Notes: generated by a model not told the origin, from the sequence alone. A DNA stretch of 58,363 bases from Bacteroides fragilis (GCA_945889005.1 CAMDBI010000024.1:1-58363), one strand, 5' to 3'; counted from the stretch's first letter, positions 1-8,924 are shown. Program-made: numbers and translations.

Positions 1-2
1 AT

Positions 3-1703
3 TCTGTAATTGGGCCTTTGAATGTAGCAGCCGAATATGTCGACCGTATTTCGAAGGGTAATATTCCTAATAAAATTACCGACAATTATAATGGCGATTT
101 CAACGAAATTAAGAATAATTTAAATACCTGTATAGACGCTGTAAATGCTTTGGTATCTGATGCTGCTATGCTCGAAAAAGCTGCTATTGAAGGTAAATTG
201 GCTACTCGTGCCGATGCATCCAAACATGGTGGCGATTTTGGTAAAATTGTAGAAGGTGTCAACAAAACCCTCGATGCTGTAATAGGGCCTTTGAACGTAG
301 CTGCCGAATATGTCGACCGTATTTCGAAAGGTAATATCCCTGAGAAGATTACCGATAGCTACAATGGCGATTTCAACGAAATAAAGAATAATTTGAATTT
401 GTGTATTGAAGCTGTGAATATGTTAGTAGCCGATGCCGCCATGCTTGCAAAAGCTGCAGTAGATGGTAAACTTGCAACTCGTGCCGATGCAACAAAACAT
501 GGTGGAGACTTTGGTCGAATAGTGAAAGGTGTTAACGAAACCCTCGATGCCGTAATTGGACCTTTGAACGTAGCAGCCGAATATGTCGATCGTATTGCAA
601 AAGGCGATATGCCTCAGAAAATTACTGATAACTACAACGGCGATTTCAACGAAATAAAAAACAACCTCAATGCAATGATCGATGCCTTGTCGCAAATAAT
701 CGACAAAGCCAAACTGGTTGCAACAGGCGACCTTACCATTTCGCTCGAAAAACGCTCCGACAACGACGAACTTATGATTGCTCTCAACGATATGGTTAAA
801 GCTACAGCCAACATTATTGGCGAATTCAAAATAGCCATCGAAAATATCGTTTTGTCGGGCCAGCAAATGCAAGAAGTTGCCATGAGCATATCGCAAGGTT
901 CGACCGAGCAAGCCGCTTCGACCGAGGAAGTATCGAGCAGTATGGAAGAAATGGTGTCGAATATCAATCAAAATGCCGACAATGCTAAACAAACCGAAAA
1001 AATAGCCATTCAGGCATCGGGCGATATTAGCGAAGGAAGCAAGGCGGTTATTACAACTGTTGATGCCATGAGAAGCATAGCCGATAAAATTTCTATCGTA
1101 GGCGAAATAGCCGAAAAAACCGACCTTTTGGCTATCAACGCCGCTATTGAAGCTGCACGTGCAGGCGAACAAGGCAAAGGCTTTGCAGTAGTGGCTGCCG
1201 AAGTCCGCAAATTGGCCGAAAACAGCCAAGCTGCTGCTAAGGAAATAAACGAACTGTCGAAAAACAGCGTAAAGGTTGCCGACCAATCGGGCACTTTGTT
1301 GCAAAAAATTGTTCCCGATATTCAACGCACTGCCGTATTGGTTCAGGAAATTTCGGCTTCGAGCATGGAAATGAACTCCGGTGCCGGTCAAGTAAACAAT
1401 GCAATTATGCAACTCAATGCAGTAACTCAGAAAAATGCAGCTGCTGCCGAAGAAATGAGCTCAAGCTCGGAGGAATTAGCACGACAAGCCGAAACTTTGA
1501 AAGAATTGGTTTCGTACTTCACAACCGAAAAAGAAGAAGGATTGGCAAAATTGCGACGCGACAAAGCTCCTAAGGCTAAAGCACAACAACCAATCATGCA
1601 TAGTGGTAACAACAACAATATTTTTAAAATAAGCAATACAACTGGAAAGGTTACTAGCTCGCTCATGGTCGATGAAACTGACAATCATTTCGAAAATTTC
1701 TAA
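3..1703 (+). CDS. Methyl-accepting chemotaxis protein with tandem HAMP domains (5' end outside window)
   Basis: The frame is open to the left edge (codons from position 3), so the N-terminus is missing; the TTG at 18 is an internal Leu codon, not a start. The visible part has 91-residue tandem units starting at 12, 285 and 558. Each unit contains two HAMP-like segments with the [11 protein letters not shown] and [12 protein letters not shown] patterns. A last HAMP ([11 protein letters not shown]) leads into a long coiled-coil signalling domain. The conserved hairpin tip lies at about 1126-1222 ([20 protein letters not shown]), which binds CheA/CheW in this family. The C-terminal tail after about 1530 is unstructured and has no CheR/CheB-docking pentapeptide that I recognise. 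No membrane segment is visible, so whether the receptor is membrane-bound or soluble cannot be decided here. A single-domain response regulator lies downstream. Confidence 0.95.
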   Translation, partial: SVIGPLNVAAEYVDRISKGNIPNKITDNYNGDFNEIKNNLNTCIDAVNALVSDAAMLEKAAIEGKLATRADASKHGGDFGKIVEGVNKTLDAVIGPLNVAAEYVDRISKGNIPEKITDSYNGDFNEIKNNLNLCIEAVNMLVADAAMLAKAAVDGKLATRADATKHGGDFGRIVKGVNETLDAVIGPLNVAAEYVDRIAKGDMPQKITDNYNGDFNEIKNNLNAMIDALSQIIDKAKLVATGDLTISLEKRSDNDELMIALNDMVKATANIIGEFKIAIENIVLSGQQMQEVAMSISQGSTEQAASTEEVSSSMEEMVSNINQNADNAKQTEKIAIQASGDISEGSKAVITTVDAMRSIADKISIVGEIAEKTDLLAINAAIEAARAGEQGKGFAVVAAEVRKLAENSQAAAKEINELSKNSVKVADQSGTLLQKIVPDIQRTAVLVQEISASSMEMNSGAGQVNNAIMQLNAVTQKNAAAAEEMSSSSEELARQAETLKELVSYFTTEKEEGLAKLRRDKAPKAKAQQPIMHSGNNNNIFKISNTTGKVTSSLMVDETDNHFENF

Positions 1704-1720
1704 CAGATTGAAATAGAATT

Positions 1721-1765
1721 AAGATACCAGGCAAAAGTCAAATAAGTACAGAGTCTGGTATTTTT
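1721..1765 (+). terminator. Possible intrinsic terminator after the chemoreceptor
   Basis: GATACCAG at 1723-1730 pairs with CTGGTATT at 1755-1762 and is followed by a short T run. The loop is long (about 24 nt), so this is a weak terminator candidate. Confidence 0.4.
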
Positions 1766-1844
1766 AATCATTTTTTTCAAGTTTATTACATAATCATTTA
1801 TTAAATTTATATTAAGAAAATAAAAACATTAATACAATAAAAAT

Positions 1845-2219
1845 ATGAGTGTTATTACAGAAATGCTGAGTGCAAAGGGTGAAAAAGTTAAAAAACGTAA
1901 TTCAATTAATTTCCAATTGAAAGAAGCCAATGCTTTTATTATGGAAATACTGAGTTTTGTTGCTTCACAGAAGGGAACAGTTATTCAGGATTTTTATGTG
2001 GGAACTACCAACGACATTAATATGCGCTTATTCAAAGGGCATAAAGTGAATGCACAAGAAAATAGATTTGTAAGTTTTGAAGCATCGATTAATCCGGTTG
2101 CAGATGAAGTTGTTTATCAATTGCGCGAAATGGGCATGAATGGCTATTTGCAACGTAATAGTGGTCAATTTGTTTATTGTTATCTTATTGGTGATCGAAC
2201 GGTCGAATGGAGTAATTAA
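1845..2219 (+). CDS. Small protein of unknown function, possible degenerate GIY-YIG-like fold
   Basis: 124 residues, ATG start, 11 nt upstream of the response regulator gene, so probably cotranscribed with it. I do not recognise the family with certainty. The segment FYVGTTNDINMRLFKGHKV (around residues 50-68) resembles the core of GIY-YIG domains (YIGxTxDxxxRLxxH), and the C-terminal half (FVSFEA, Y-x-L-REMGMNGYLQ, FVYCYLI) resembles small phage/bacterial proteins of that type. The usual catalytic GIY tyrosines and distal glutamate are not clearly present, so an active nuclease is doubtful. Codon use matches the neighbours. No signal peptide or membrane segment. Confidence 0.6.
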   Translation: MSVITEMLSAKGEKVKKRNSINFQLKEANAFIMEILSFVASQKGTVIQDFYVGTTNDINMRLFKGHKVNAQENRFVSFEASINPVADEVVYQLREMGMNGYLQRNSGQFVYCYLIGDRTVEWSN

Positions 2220-2230
2220 ATATCGTAAGG

Positions 2231-2614
2231 ATGAAGAATAAGATACTCATTGTTGAAGATAATGACACAAATTATATGCTTCTAGAAGATATTTTGTCGG
2301 AGTATAATTTGGAGTTGACCAGAGCTGCAGATGGAGAAGAGTTTTATTCGATTGTTCAAAAGTATCCTCCAAAATTTGATCTTATACTCATGGATCTAAT
2401 GTTACCCGATACTAATGGTATTGAGTTAACTAAGTATATGATTAATAAAAAGAGTCGAATTCCAATTGTGTTTATTAGCGCCTATACCGAACGATGTGAA
2501 GAAGTATTCGATTTAGGAATTGAATACTTTATTTCAAAACCCATTGTTACAGAGTTGTTTATAAGTATTTTGAATAAATTTATCGTATTAGAAGCCTGTA
2601 AATTAGATGTGTAA
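2231..2614 (+). CDS. Single-domain response regulator (CheY-like receiver)
   Basis: 127 residues consisting only of a receiver domain. The acidic pocket is E9/D10, the phosphoacceptor is D55 (LILMDLMLPD), the switch Ser is S83 (PIVFISAY) and the conserved Lys is K103 (FISKPI). There is no output domain, so it should act by protein-protein contact or as a phosphate sink. It follows the 124-residue unknown gene closely and lies downstream of the chemoreceptor, suggesting a role in the same signalling pathway (inference). It converges with the rubredoxin gene. Confidence 0.92.
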   Translation: MKNKILIVEDNDTNYMLLEDILSEYNLELTRAADGEEFYSIVQKYPPKFDLILMDLMLPDTNGIELTKYMINKKSRIPIVFISAYTERCEEVFDLGIEYFISKPIVTELFISILNKFIVLEACKLDV

Positions 2615-2620
2615 TAATGT

Positions 2621-2788
2621 CTATTCTGCTGGCTCAAAATCGGCTTTACTTACGCCACAAATAGGGCAATACCAATCGTCGGGAATATCCTCAAAGGCTG
2701 TTCCCGGCTTTATGCCACTATCCATATCGCCTTCTTCGGGATCGTAAATGTATCCGCACACAATGCACTTATATTTTTTATATTTCAT
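2621..2788 (-). CDS. Rubredoxin
   Basis: 55-residue protein read on the minus strand (ATG at 2786-2788, stop at 2621-2623). The two rubredoxin knuckles are [10 protein letters not shown] (C8, C11) and [10 protein letters not shown] (C41, C44), with the conserved [15 protein letters not shown] stretch between them. It carries a single Fe(SCys)4 centre and serves as a one-electron carrier, in anaerobes usually for superoxide reductase, rubrerythrin or flavodiiron proteins. None of these partners is in the window. It is monocistronic and convergent with the response regulator; only 6 nt separate the two stop codons. Confidence 0.97.
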   Translation of the reverse strand: MKYKKYKCIVCGYIYDPEEGDMDSGIKPGTAFEDIPDDWYCPICGVSKADFEPAE

Positions 2789-2970
2789 TTATGTTTAATA
2801 ATTTGAGTTTAAATTTCAATTCAGATTATTGATTTTTAAATATACACATATAAGTCAGATGTACTATTAACTTCTTAGTTTTTTTATAACAACCTCAAAA
2901 AAGAGTAGTTTATGTCTTTTTTCTTGTTCATTTTTATTTTCTTTGATAAAAAGTGAACGATTGACAAAAC

Positions 2971-4413
2971 ATGAGAAAAGAAAAAGATTTTATTGGTGAA
3001 ATTAATATTTCGAAAGATGCATTGTATGGAATTCATTCCTTTAGAGCCAATGCAAATTTCAAAAATTCATTATTGTTTCACATCGAATGGTATAAATCTA
3101 TGGCATTGGTCAAACATGCTTGTTATCAATGCTGTATAAAGCTCAACGATGCTATCGATGCTAAATATAAGAAGACGAAACCTGCCATCAAAATTCCCGA
3201 CCCAAACGTATTAAACAGTATTATTTCGGCTACTACTGAAATGCAACAAGGCCAATATTTCGAACATTTTATTGTGCCCGGTATTAGTGGTGGCGCTGGT
3301 ACCAGTATTAACATGAATGTTAACGAAATTATAACAAATGTAGCACTGGTAAAACTAGGTTATAAGCCAGGAGAATATCAATATATTGACCCAATCGAAG
3401 ATGCTAATATCTTTCAATCGACCAACGATGTGGTTCCTACGGCATTAAAAGTTGCTGTGTTATATTTATTGCACGATCTGGAGAAATCGATCAATACTTT
3501 ACGCATCGATATTGAAAAACGAGAATCGGAAAGTAGAAATTTACTTCGTATAGCCTATACCCAAATGCAAGAGGCTGTTCCTTCGTCGATTGGGCGACTA
3601 TTTGCTACATACAACAATGCTCTGTCGCGCGATTGGTGGCGTGTATCTAAATGCGCAGAGCGCCTAAAAACTGTTAATTTGGGTGGTGGTGCTATTGGAA
3701 GTGGTTTGTCTGTCCCTCGTTTTTTTATTATGGAGGTGGTTCAAAACCTCAATCAATTGACAGGTTTACCCTTGACTCGAGCCGATGATATGATGGATGC
3801 TACCTCAAATCTCGACTCGTTCGTAGAGGTGCATGCTATACTCAAAGCCCATGCTGTTAACCTCGAAAAAATGATGGGCGATATAAGGCTGTTGGCATCA
3901 GATTTTCACCAAACTAAAGAATTGACAATATCTGCATGTCAGGTTGGTAGTAGTATTATGCCCGGAAAGGTCAATCCGGTAATATCGGAATATGTTATAA
4001 GCATAGCACATAAGGTGTACGCCAACGATCAACTTATAAGTTCACTCTGTGGGCAGTCTTGCCTCGATCTCAACGCTTATTTGCCAACTATTGGACATGC
4101 TATGATCGAGAGTCTCAAACTGCTTATTGCTGCAAATGATTCAATTTCCGAAAATGTAATTAATGGGATGTCATTCAATAGCGAGGCTTCGTATCGTCAA
4201 CTTCTTTTAAGTCCAGCTATTACTACAGCTCTCATTCCAGTTATTGGCTACAACAAAGCAACAGAACTCTCTAAGTACATGAAATTATATAAGATTGATA
4301 TAATTCAGGCAAACGATGAATTGAAGTTGATAGTTAAAGCTAAACTAGAAGAATTAATGAAGCCCGAGAATTTGTTGAAAGAAGGTTTTTCGTTGAACGA
4401 AATTGAAATTTAA
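2971..4413 (+). CDS. aspA: Aspartate ammonia-lyase
   Basis: 480 residues, close to the usual aspartase length (about 470-480). It belongs to the fumarase/aspartase superfamily: the C3 signature GSSIMPGKVNP is at residues 326-336, the GGAGTSINMNVNE loop (about residue 110) and the QSTNDVVPTALK substrate-binding stretch (about 150) are present. It catalyses L-aspartate to fumarate plus ammonia. Aspartase genes next to hydF/hydEG are a recurring arrangement in anaerobes, and here the gene runs directly into hydF (4 nt from stop to ATG). Whether it supplies fumarate, ammonia or something for H-cluster assembly is not known from the sequence. The non-coding stretch 2789-2970 in front carries its promoter; I see no clear TAnnTTTG there. 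Confidence 0.93.
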   Translation: MRKEKDFIGEINISKDALYGIHSFRANANFKNSLLFHIEWYKSMALVKHACYQCCIKLNDAIDAKYKKTKPAIKIPDPNVLNSIISATTEMQQGQYFEHFIVPGISGGAGTSINMNVNEIITNVALVKLGYKPGEYQYIDPIEDANIFQSTNDVVPTALKVAVLYLLHDLEKSINTLRIDIEKRESESRNLLRIAYTQMQEAVPSSIGRLFATYNNALSRDWWRVSKCAERLKTVNLGGGAIGSGLSVPRFFIMEVVQNLNQLTGLPLTRADDMMDATSNLDSFVEVHAILKAHAVNLEKMMGDIRLLASDFHQTKELTISACQVGSSIMPGKVNPVISEYVISIAHKVYANDQLISSLCGQSCLDLNAYLPTIGHAMIESLKLLIAANDSISENVINGMSFNSEASYRQLLLSPAITTALIPVIGYNKATELSKYMKLYKIDIIQANDELKLIVKAKLEELMKPENLLKEGFSLNEIEI

Positions 4414-4417
4414 AATA

Positions 4418-5641
4418 ATGAAAGGTAGAGACTTAAAACCACATATTGGCATTTTTGGACGAAGAAATAATGGCAAAAGTTCGCTAATTAATTTAATTAC
4501 CGGACAAGATACTGCAATAGTGTCTGAACACGCTGGAACAACTACCGATCCGGTCAAAAAATCGATTGAAATTGCAGGTATCGGTCCTGTTATTGTTATT
4601 GATACAGCTGGAATCGACGACGAGGGTGAACTTGGACAGTTGAGGGTCGAGAAAACCAAAGAAGTATTGGCTTGGATCGACTTGGCAATTATTGTTGTTA
4701 CGTCAAATGAAATTGGACATTATGAACAACAACTGTGCGACAGCCTTTACGAACAGGGTGTTCCGGTTTTATTTGTTCACAACAAAAACGATTTAGATAC
4801 ATTGAAAGAGTCGACCCTTGAATTTGTTCAAAAACAGTATAAAACAACAATTATTGATTTTAGTATCCTTTATCCAAGCAATTTGTCTTTGTTGCTTGAT
4901 TTGATTAGGCAAATGATGCCCGTCACAGCATATACTCAACCTTCTTTATTGGCCGATTTGGTTCAATATGGCGATATTGTGTTGTTGATAGTACCTATCG
5001 ACATTGAAGCTCCCGAAGGTCGACTTATTTTGCCTCAGGTGCAGGCTATTCGCGATATATTGGACAACGATTGCACAGCTATTGTTGTAAAAGAACGAGA
5101 AGTAGATTCGTTTCTCAGGAATACAGGCATAAAACCCAAGCTTGCCATTTGCGATAGCTCAATTTTCTTGAAGGCCGATGCTTCTATTCCCAAAGATATA
5201 CCATTGACAGGCTTTAGTGTGTTACTGGCGCGCTACAAAGGCGAATTTCAAAAGTACTTAGAAGGTACACCCACTATTTCTGCATTGAAAGATGGCGATC
5301 GAATATTATTGCTCGAGTCGTGCACCCACCATGTGTCGTGCGACGATATTGGAAGGGTTAAAATACCTCGTTGGCTCAATCATTTTACGGGTAAGAAACT
5401 TGAATTTGATGTAGTATCGGGGCTCAATAAACTGAATCGCCCTATAACCGACTATTCGTTGGTTGTTCAATGTGGGGGCTGTATGATAAGCCGAAAACAA
5501 ATCGTTAATCGTTTAAAACCTGCTATTGATGCTGGCGTACCTGTTACCAATTATGGTATGTCTATTGCTTATGTTCAAGGAGTTTTCAACCGTGCCATTG
5601 CGCCGTTTATAAAAAATGTTTCAAATGTCGATTATCTCTAA
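4418..5641 (+). CDS. hydF: [FeFe]-hydrogenase maturation GTPase HydF
   Basis: 407 residues from ATG 4418; an in-frame TTG at 4403 overlaps aspA and is less likely. N-terminal small GTPase domain: P-loop G14-S21 (GRRNNGKS), switch region GTTTDPV, DTAG at 62-65 and NKND near residue 125. A central dimerisation domain follows, then the Fe-S domain with C302 (CTHH), C352 and C355 (QCGGC), matching the three cluster-binding Cys of HydF. HydF is the scaffold that receives the diiron centre from HydE/HydG and delivers it to apo-HydA. The residue before the CGGC is Gln351 where many homologues have His. No hydE, hydG or hydA is in the window, so they must be elsewhere if the maturation pathway is complete. 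Confidence 0.95.
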   Translation: MKGRDLKPHIGIFGRRNNGKSSLINLITGQDTAIVSEHAGTTTDPVKKSIEIAGIGPVIVIDTAGIDDEGELGQLRVEKTKEVLAWIDLAIIVVTSNEIGHYEQQLCDSLYEQGVPVLFVHNKNDLDTLKESTLEFVQKQYKTTIIDFSILYPSNLSLLLDLIRQMMPVTAYTQPSLLADLVQYGDIVLLIVPIDIEAPEGRLILPQVQAIRDILDNDCTAIVVKEREVDSFLRNTGIKPKLAICDSSIFLKADASIPKDIPLTGFSVLLARYKGEFQKYLEGTPTISALKDGDRILLLESCTHHVSCDDIGRVKIPRWLNHFTGKKLEFDVVSGLNKLNRPITDYSLVVQCGGCMISRKQIVNRLKPAIDAGVPVTNYGMSIAYVQGVFNRAIAPFIKNVSNVDYL

Positions 5642-5657
5642 TATTCGACGTTTTTGT

Positions 5658-5665
5658 TATTTTTG
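5658..5665 (+). promoter_or_regulatory. TAnnTTTG promoter element for the kinase-RapZ gene
   Basis: TATTTTTG fits the Bacteroidota -7 consensus and lies 18 nt before the ATG at 5684. It suggests a start independent of aspA-hydF. Confidence 0.45.
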
Positions 5666-5683
5666 CTCTCAAATTAAATAATA

Positions 5684-7114
5684 ATGAATCAACAAACTCC
5701 TGAACAATTATTAAAAGAATTATATAGCCGTTTTTCGGGACTTTATCCAATGGAAATGAGCGAGTTGCCACCGTCTGGATCGTATCGTAGGTATTTTAGA
5801 TTGAAAAACGAAAAGCTTTCATTAATTGGCACTTACAATGAAGATCAACGAGAAAATATTGCTTTTGTCGAGTATTCGAAGCATTTCTTTTCGAAAGGTC
5901 TTCCGGTTCCTCAAATATATTTCGATAAGCTTCAGGACAATATTTATTTACAAAAAGACTTGGGCGATGTTAGTTTGCTGCAGTTTATCAATGAACATAA
6001 CGAGGACGGTAAATTTACAGAAGCCACCATCGATATGTATAAGAAAGTATTGGCATGTTTACCACGTTTTCAGATACAGGGTCACGAAGGCTTAAATTAC
6101 GACAATGCATATCCTCGTCAGGCATTCGACAGGCAGTCGATGATGTGGGACTTGAATTACTTCAAATATTATTTTCTGAAACTTGCCAAAGTGCCTTTTA
6201 ACGAGCAATTGCTCGAAGACGATTTCAATACATTTGTCGATTTTCTGCTGTCGGCCGATTGCGATCAATTTCTTTTTCGCGATTTCCAGTCGCGCAACGT
6301 GATGATTGTCGACAACGAGCCATTTTTTATCGATTACCAAGGGGGTAGGCAAGGAGCGCTCCAATACGACGTGGCATCGATACTTTTCGAAGCCAAAACA
6401 GCCATTCCTGCCGATTTGCGTGAAATCTTACTTAACTATTATTTGTCGGAACTTCAAAAATATAAAAAAGTAGATAAGCAAGAATTTGTAAAACATTTCT
6501 ATGCCTATGTTTTTATACGACTTATGCAAGCCATGGGTGCTTATGGATTTAGAGGTTTGTACGAAAAGAAAACCTTATTTCTTCAAAGTATTCCGAAGTC
6601 AATTGAACATTTGCGCTGGTTATTAGAAAAAATTAAGCTTCCAATTGAATTGCCTGAACTTTCGAAGGTTTGGAAATATCTGACTGAGTCGGATTATATT
6701 GTAAGCCTTGCCAATAAAGCTGTTTCGTTGTCGATATCTATCAATAGCTTTTCGTACCGCAGAGGCATACCCTACGATGCATCGGGCAATGGTGGCGGCT
6801 TTGTATTCGATTGCAGAGGTTTAGACAATCCTGGCAGATTGGAACAATACAAACTTTTAACAGGCAAAGACCAGGCAGTTATCGATTTTCTTGAAAAATT
6901 GCCCTATATCGAGTCGTTTATCAATGGAATATATGTGATGGTCGATCTTTCTATCGACAATTATGCTAAGAAGGGTTACACAAATCTAATGATAAATTTT
7001 GGCTGTACCGGAGGGCAACATCGCTCAGTCTACTGTGCCGAAAGACTTTCAAAACATCTGAAAAAGAAATACCCAGATATTGCTGTAAGTTTGAGACATC
7101 GAGAGCAGGAGTAA
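5684..7114 (+). CDS. Phosphotransferase (APH/AmgK-like) fused to a RapZ C-terminal-like domain
   Basis: 476 residues. Residues about 1-330 are an aminoglycoside-phosphotransferase-fold kinase similar to the cell-wall sugar kinase AmgK. The catalytic loop is FRDFQSRN (D200, N205) and the Mg-binding Asp is D217 (IDYQGG). Residues about 355-474 match the C-terminal half of RapZ: INSFSYRRGIP, FDCRGLDNPG, tG-x-D-x-x-V-x-x-FLE and GCTGGQHRSV at 440-449. In E. coli RapZ this half binds GlcN6P and the small RNA GlmZ. The fusion suggests an amino-sugar kinase with a built-in amino-sugar-phosphate sensor (inference). It is known from family surveys as a recurrent Bacteroidota architecture, but the substrate has to be tested. 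Confidence 0.85.
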   Translation: MNQQTPEQLLKELYSRFSGLYPMEMSELPPSGSYRRYFRLKNEKLSLIGTYNEDQRENIAFVEYSKHFFSKGLPVPQIYFDKLQDNIYLQKDLGDVSLLQFINEHNEDGKFTEATIDMYKKVLACLPRFQIQGHEGLNYDNAYPRQAFDRQSMMWDLNYFKYYFLKLAKVPFNEQLLEDDFNTFVDFLLSADCDQFLFRDFQSRNVMIVDNEPFFIDYQGGRQGALQYDVASILFEAKTAIPADLREILLNYYLSELQKYKKVDKQEFVKHFYAYVFIRLMQAMGAYGFRGLYEKKTLFLQSIPKSIEHLRWLLEKIKLPIELPELSKVWKYLTESDYIVSLANKAVSLSISINSFSYRRGIPYDASGNGGGFVFDCRGLDNPGRLEQYKLLTGKDQAVIDFLEKLPYIESFINGIYVMVDLSIDNYAKKGYTNLMINFGCTGGQHRSVYCAERLSKHLKKKYPDIAVSLRHREQE

Positions 7115-7339
7115 TTACCAATGACAAATTACTAATTACAAATGAATGCCGTTTAGTTAAGGCAAATACAAATAACCCCAAGACCTTATGTTTCGACTAC
7201 GCTCAACAAACGGGGGCAATAACATTGCAGTACGGCGGTTTCCCCTCCTCGGATACTGAGCAAAGTCGAAGTAAAGGAGGGGCAGGGGAGGTTTAAAAAA
7301 GCGTAACTATTTAACTTTCAACTTTTAACTTTCAACTAT
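7115..7339 (+). repeat. Intergenic patchwork of short dispersed repeats between convergent genes
   Basis: No gene seen. The stretch holds a run of related decamers (ATGACAAATTACTAATTACA-like, 7120-7142), a segment with TTTCGACTACGCTCA (about 7191) and its degenerate inverse CTGAGCAAAGTCGAAG (about 7256), an inverted pair CCCCTCCT/AGGAGGGG around 7236-7282, and CAACTTT/TAACTTT minirepeats at 7311-7336. Such sequences recur in intergenic DNA of this window. The inverted pair could stop transcription from both sides. Confidence 0.5.
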
Positions 7340-8584
7340 TTACGCATTGTTTCCTGCCAACCAGCCTGTCGACCATGCTATTTGAAGATTGTAGCCTCCG
7401 GTATCGGCATCGAGGTCAATGATTTCGCCTGAAAAATAAAGGTTTTTAACAATTTTCGATTCCATGGTTTTAGGGTCAATTTCTTTGGTACTAACTCCAC
7501 CGGCTGTTATTATGGCTTCGTTAAATGCTCGGTGTCCACTCACTTGTAAGCGCATTTCCTTCATCAGGAGCATTATTTTTCGACGTTCTTTGGCTGTTAC
7601 TTGATGGCATTCTTTTGTTCCATCGAGTTCCAACAGTTTAAGGAATACTGCAATCATCGACGAAGGCAACCATTCTTTGAAAATGGTGTCGAGTCGCTTT
7701 TTGCCATTTTCGTTCATATCGCGTTGCAGACGTGTGTCGAGCTTTTGCTCGTCAAGTGCAGGTTTAAGGTCAATAGTAATTTCAACCTTGTTGCTTTTTC
7801 GAATTTCATCAACAATAAATCGACTTAAGGTTAGAATAATGGGTCCCGAAACTCCAAAATGGGTAAATAGCATTTCGCCAAATTCGGAGCATTGCTTTTT
7901 GCCATTGACCCAAACCGAAGCCGTTATATTTTTGAGGCTCAAACCTTGCATGCTTTGAGCTAAGTCACCACTTGTTTCGATGGGTACTAAAGCCGGCATT
8001 ATAGGTTCAATGGTGTGACCCAGCGATTTTACGAGTTTATAGCAATCGCCACTCGAGCCAGTTGCTGGGTATGAGTTTCCTCCGGCACATAGTATTACTG
8101 AATTGGCTTCTATTTCATAGCTTTGTCCATTTTGGTTTGCCTCAATGCCCGAAATTGTTGTATCTGTACAAATAATTTTTTCCAGTTTGCATTTGTAACG
8201 TATTTCGACTTTGAGTTCGCTGACCCATTGCAAAAGAGCATAAACCACATCTGAAGCGTTGTTGCTAACGGGAAATACGCGTCCTCCTCGCTCAACTACG
8301 GTTTTAACTCCATATTTATTGAGAAGTTCAATTATATCTTTTGAAAAATATTGAGAGAAAGCTTGACGAAGAAATTTACTGTTGGGTTTTATATGTTCTA
8401 AAAAATCGGACATAGGAGCATCGTTGGTAATGTTACAACGCCCTTTTCCGGTTATAAGAAGCTTGCGTCCGGCACGTTCCATTTTCTCGATAAGCAATAC
8501 TTGCAAACCGCGTTGTGCTGCTCGTCCAGCAGCTAACAAACCGGCTGCTCCGGCTCCAATTACAATTACATCGTATTTTTTCAT
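7340..8584 (-). CDS. NAD(P)/FAD-dependent oxidoreductase of the HI0933/YhiN (BaiN-like) family
   Basis: 414 residues from the ATG at 8582-8584; a longer in-frame start at 8626 would read through the promoter region and is rejected. Dinucleotide-binding motif GAGAAGLLAAGRAA near residue 9, the family motif RKLLITGKGRCNITN near 45, and the C-terminal FAD motif (ITAGGVSTKEID and GEIIDLDADTGGYNLQ-W-S-TG). Members are flavoproteins of mostly unknown physiological role; some homologues act on bile acid intermediates, which cannot be inferred here. It is transcribed alone, convergent with the kinase-RapZ gene. Confidence 0.88.
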   Translation of the reverse strand: MKKYDVIVIGAGAAGLLAAGRAAQRGLQVLLIEKMERAGRKLLITGKGRCNITNDAPMSDFLEHIKPNSKFLRQAFSQYFSKDIIELLNKYGVKTVVERGGRVFPVSNNASDVVYALLQWVSELKVEIRYKCKLEKIICTDTTISGIEANQNGQSYEIEANSVILCAGGNSYPATGSSGDCYKLVKSLGHTIEPIMPALVPIETSGDLAQSMQGLSLKNITASVWVNGKKQCSEFGEMLFTHFGVSGPIILTLSRFIVDEIRKSNKVEITIDLKPALDEQKLDTRLQRDMNENGKKRLDTIFKEWLPSSMIAVFLKLLELDGTKECHQVTAKERRKIMLLMKEMRLQVSGHRAFNEAIITAGGVSTKEIDPKTMESKIVKNLYFSGEIIDLDADTGGYNLQIAWSTGWLAGNNA

Positions 8585-8600
8585 ATAAAAAAGTGGACTG

Positions 8601-8608
8601 CAAATGTA
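8601..8608 (-). promoter_or_regulatory. TAnnTTTG promoter element (minus strand)
   Basis: CAAATGTA reads TACATTTG on the minus strand, 16 nt upstream of the flavoprotein ATG. Confidence 0.5.
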
Positions 8609-8757
8609 AATAATTACTAATGACAAATGACTAATTTGAAAAATGTAAATGTGAAAATTACACAGATTACTTATGTTTTACGGATGGTTTCTGCTTATTT
8701 GTTTAGAATATTAATGTGTTTTTCAAAAAAATATTTTCAAAAAAATAATAAAAAAGT

Positions 8758-8765
8758 TACATTTG
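8758..8765 (+). promoter_or_regulatory. TAnnTTTG promoter element for tRNA-Lys
   Basis: TACATTTG lies 32 nt before the tRNA 5' end, with an A/T-rich upstream stretch and a TTTC about 19 nt further upstream as a possible -33 element. A second TACATTTG at 8787-8794 would place the start inside the tRNA, so it is the less likely one. Confidence 0.45.
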
Positions 8766-8797
8766 CCGCCTGTTTGTAATTTATTATACATTTGAAT

Positions 8798-8870
8798 GAC
8801 TTCGTAGCTCAGCTGGTAGAGCAATTGACTCTTAATCAATGGGTCGTGGGTTCGATTCCCACCGAGGTCA
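8798..8870 (+). tRNA. tRNA-Lys (anticodon CTT)
   Basis: 73 nt cloverleaf. Acceptor stem GACTTCG/CGAGGTC (8798-8804 with 8863-8869), D-arm TAGCTCAGCTGGTAGAGCA, anticodon arm ATTGA-CTCTTAA-TCAAT giving anticodon CTT, T-arm GTGGGTTCGATTCCCAC, discriminator A at 8870. CCA is not encoded. Confidence 0.96.
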
Positions 8871-8884
8871 CAGGTAGTAATTTT

Positions 8885-8924
8885 AAGCCCTTGTAAGTTA
8901 ATTATTTACAAGGGCTTGTTTTTT
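8885..8924 (+). terminator. Intrinsic terminator of tRNA-Lys
   Basis: AAGCCCTTGTAA (8885-8896) pairs perfectly with TTACAAGGGCTT (8906-8917) around a 9-nt loop, followed by GTTTTTT. Confidence 0.85.

Noticed and set aside
423-1412. 329-codon minus-strand ORF inside the chemoreceptor gene
   Set aside because: Antisense shadow of a strongly conserved coding region; the translation has no family features.
7311-7336. CRISPR-like array of short repeats
   Set aside because: Units are 7 nt with no spacers; a simple minirepeat. No CRISPR array or cas gene was seen anywhere in the window.
8787-8794. Second TACATTTG element as tRNA-Lys promoter
   Set aside because: Would place the transcription start within the tRNA; the copy at 8758 has suitable spacing.
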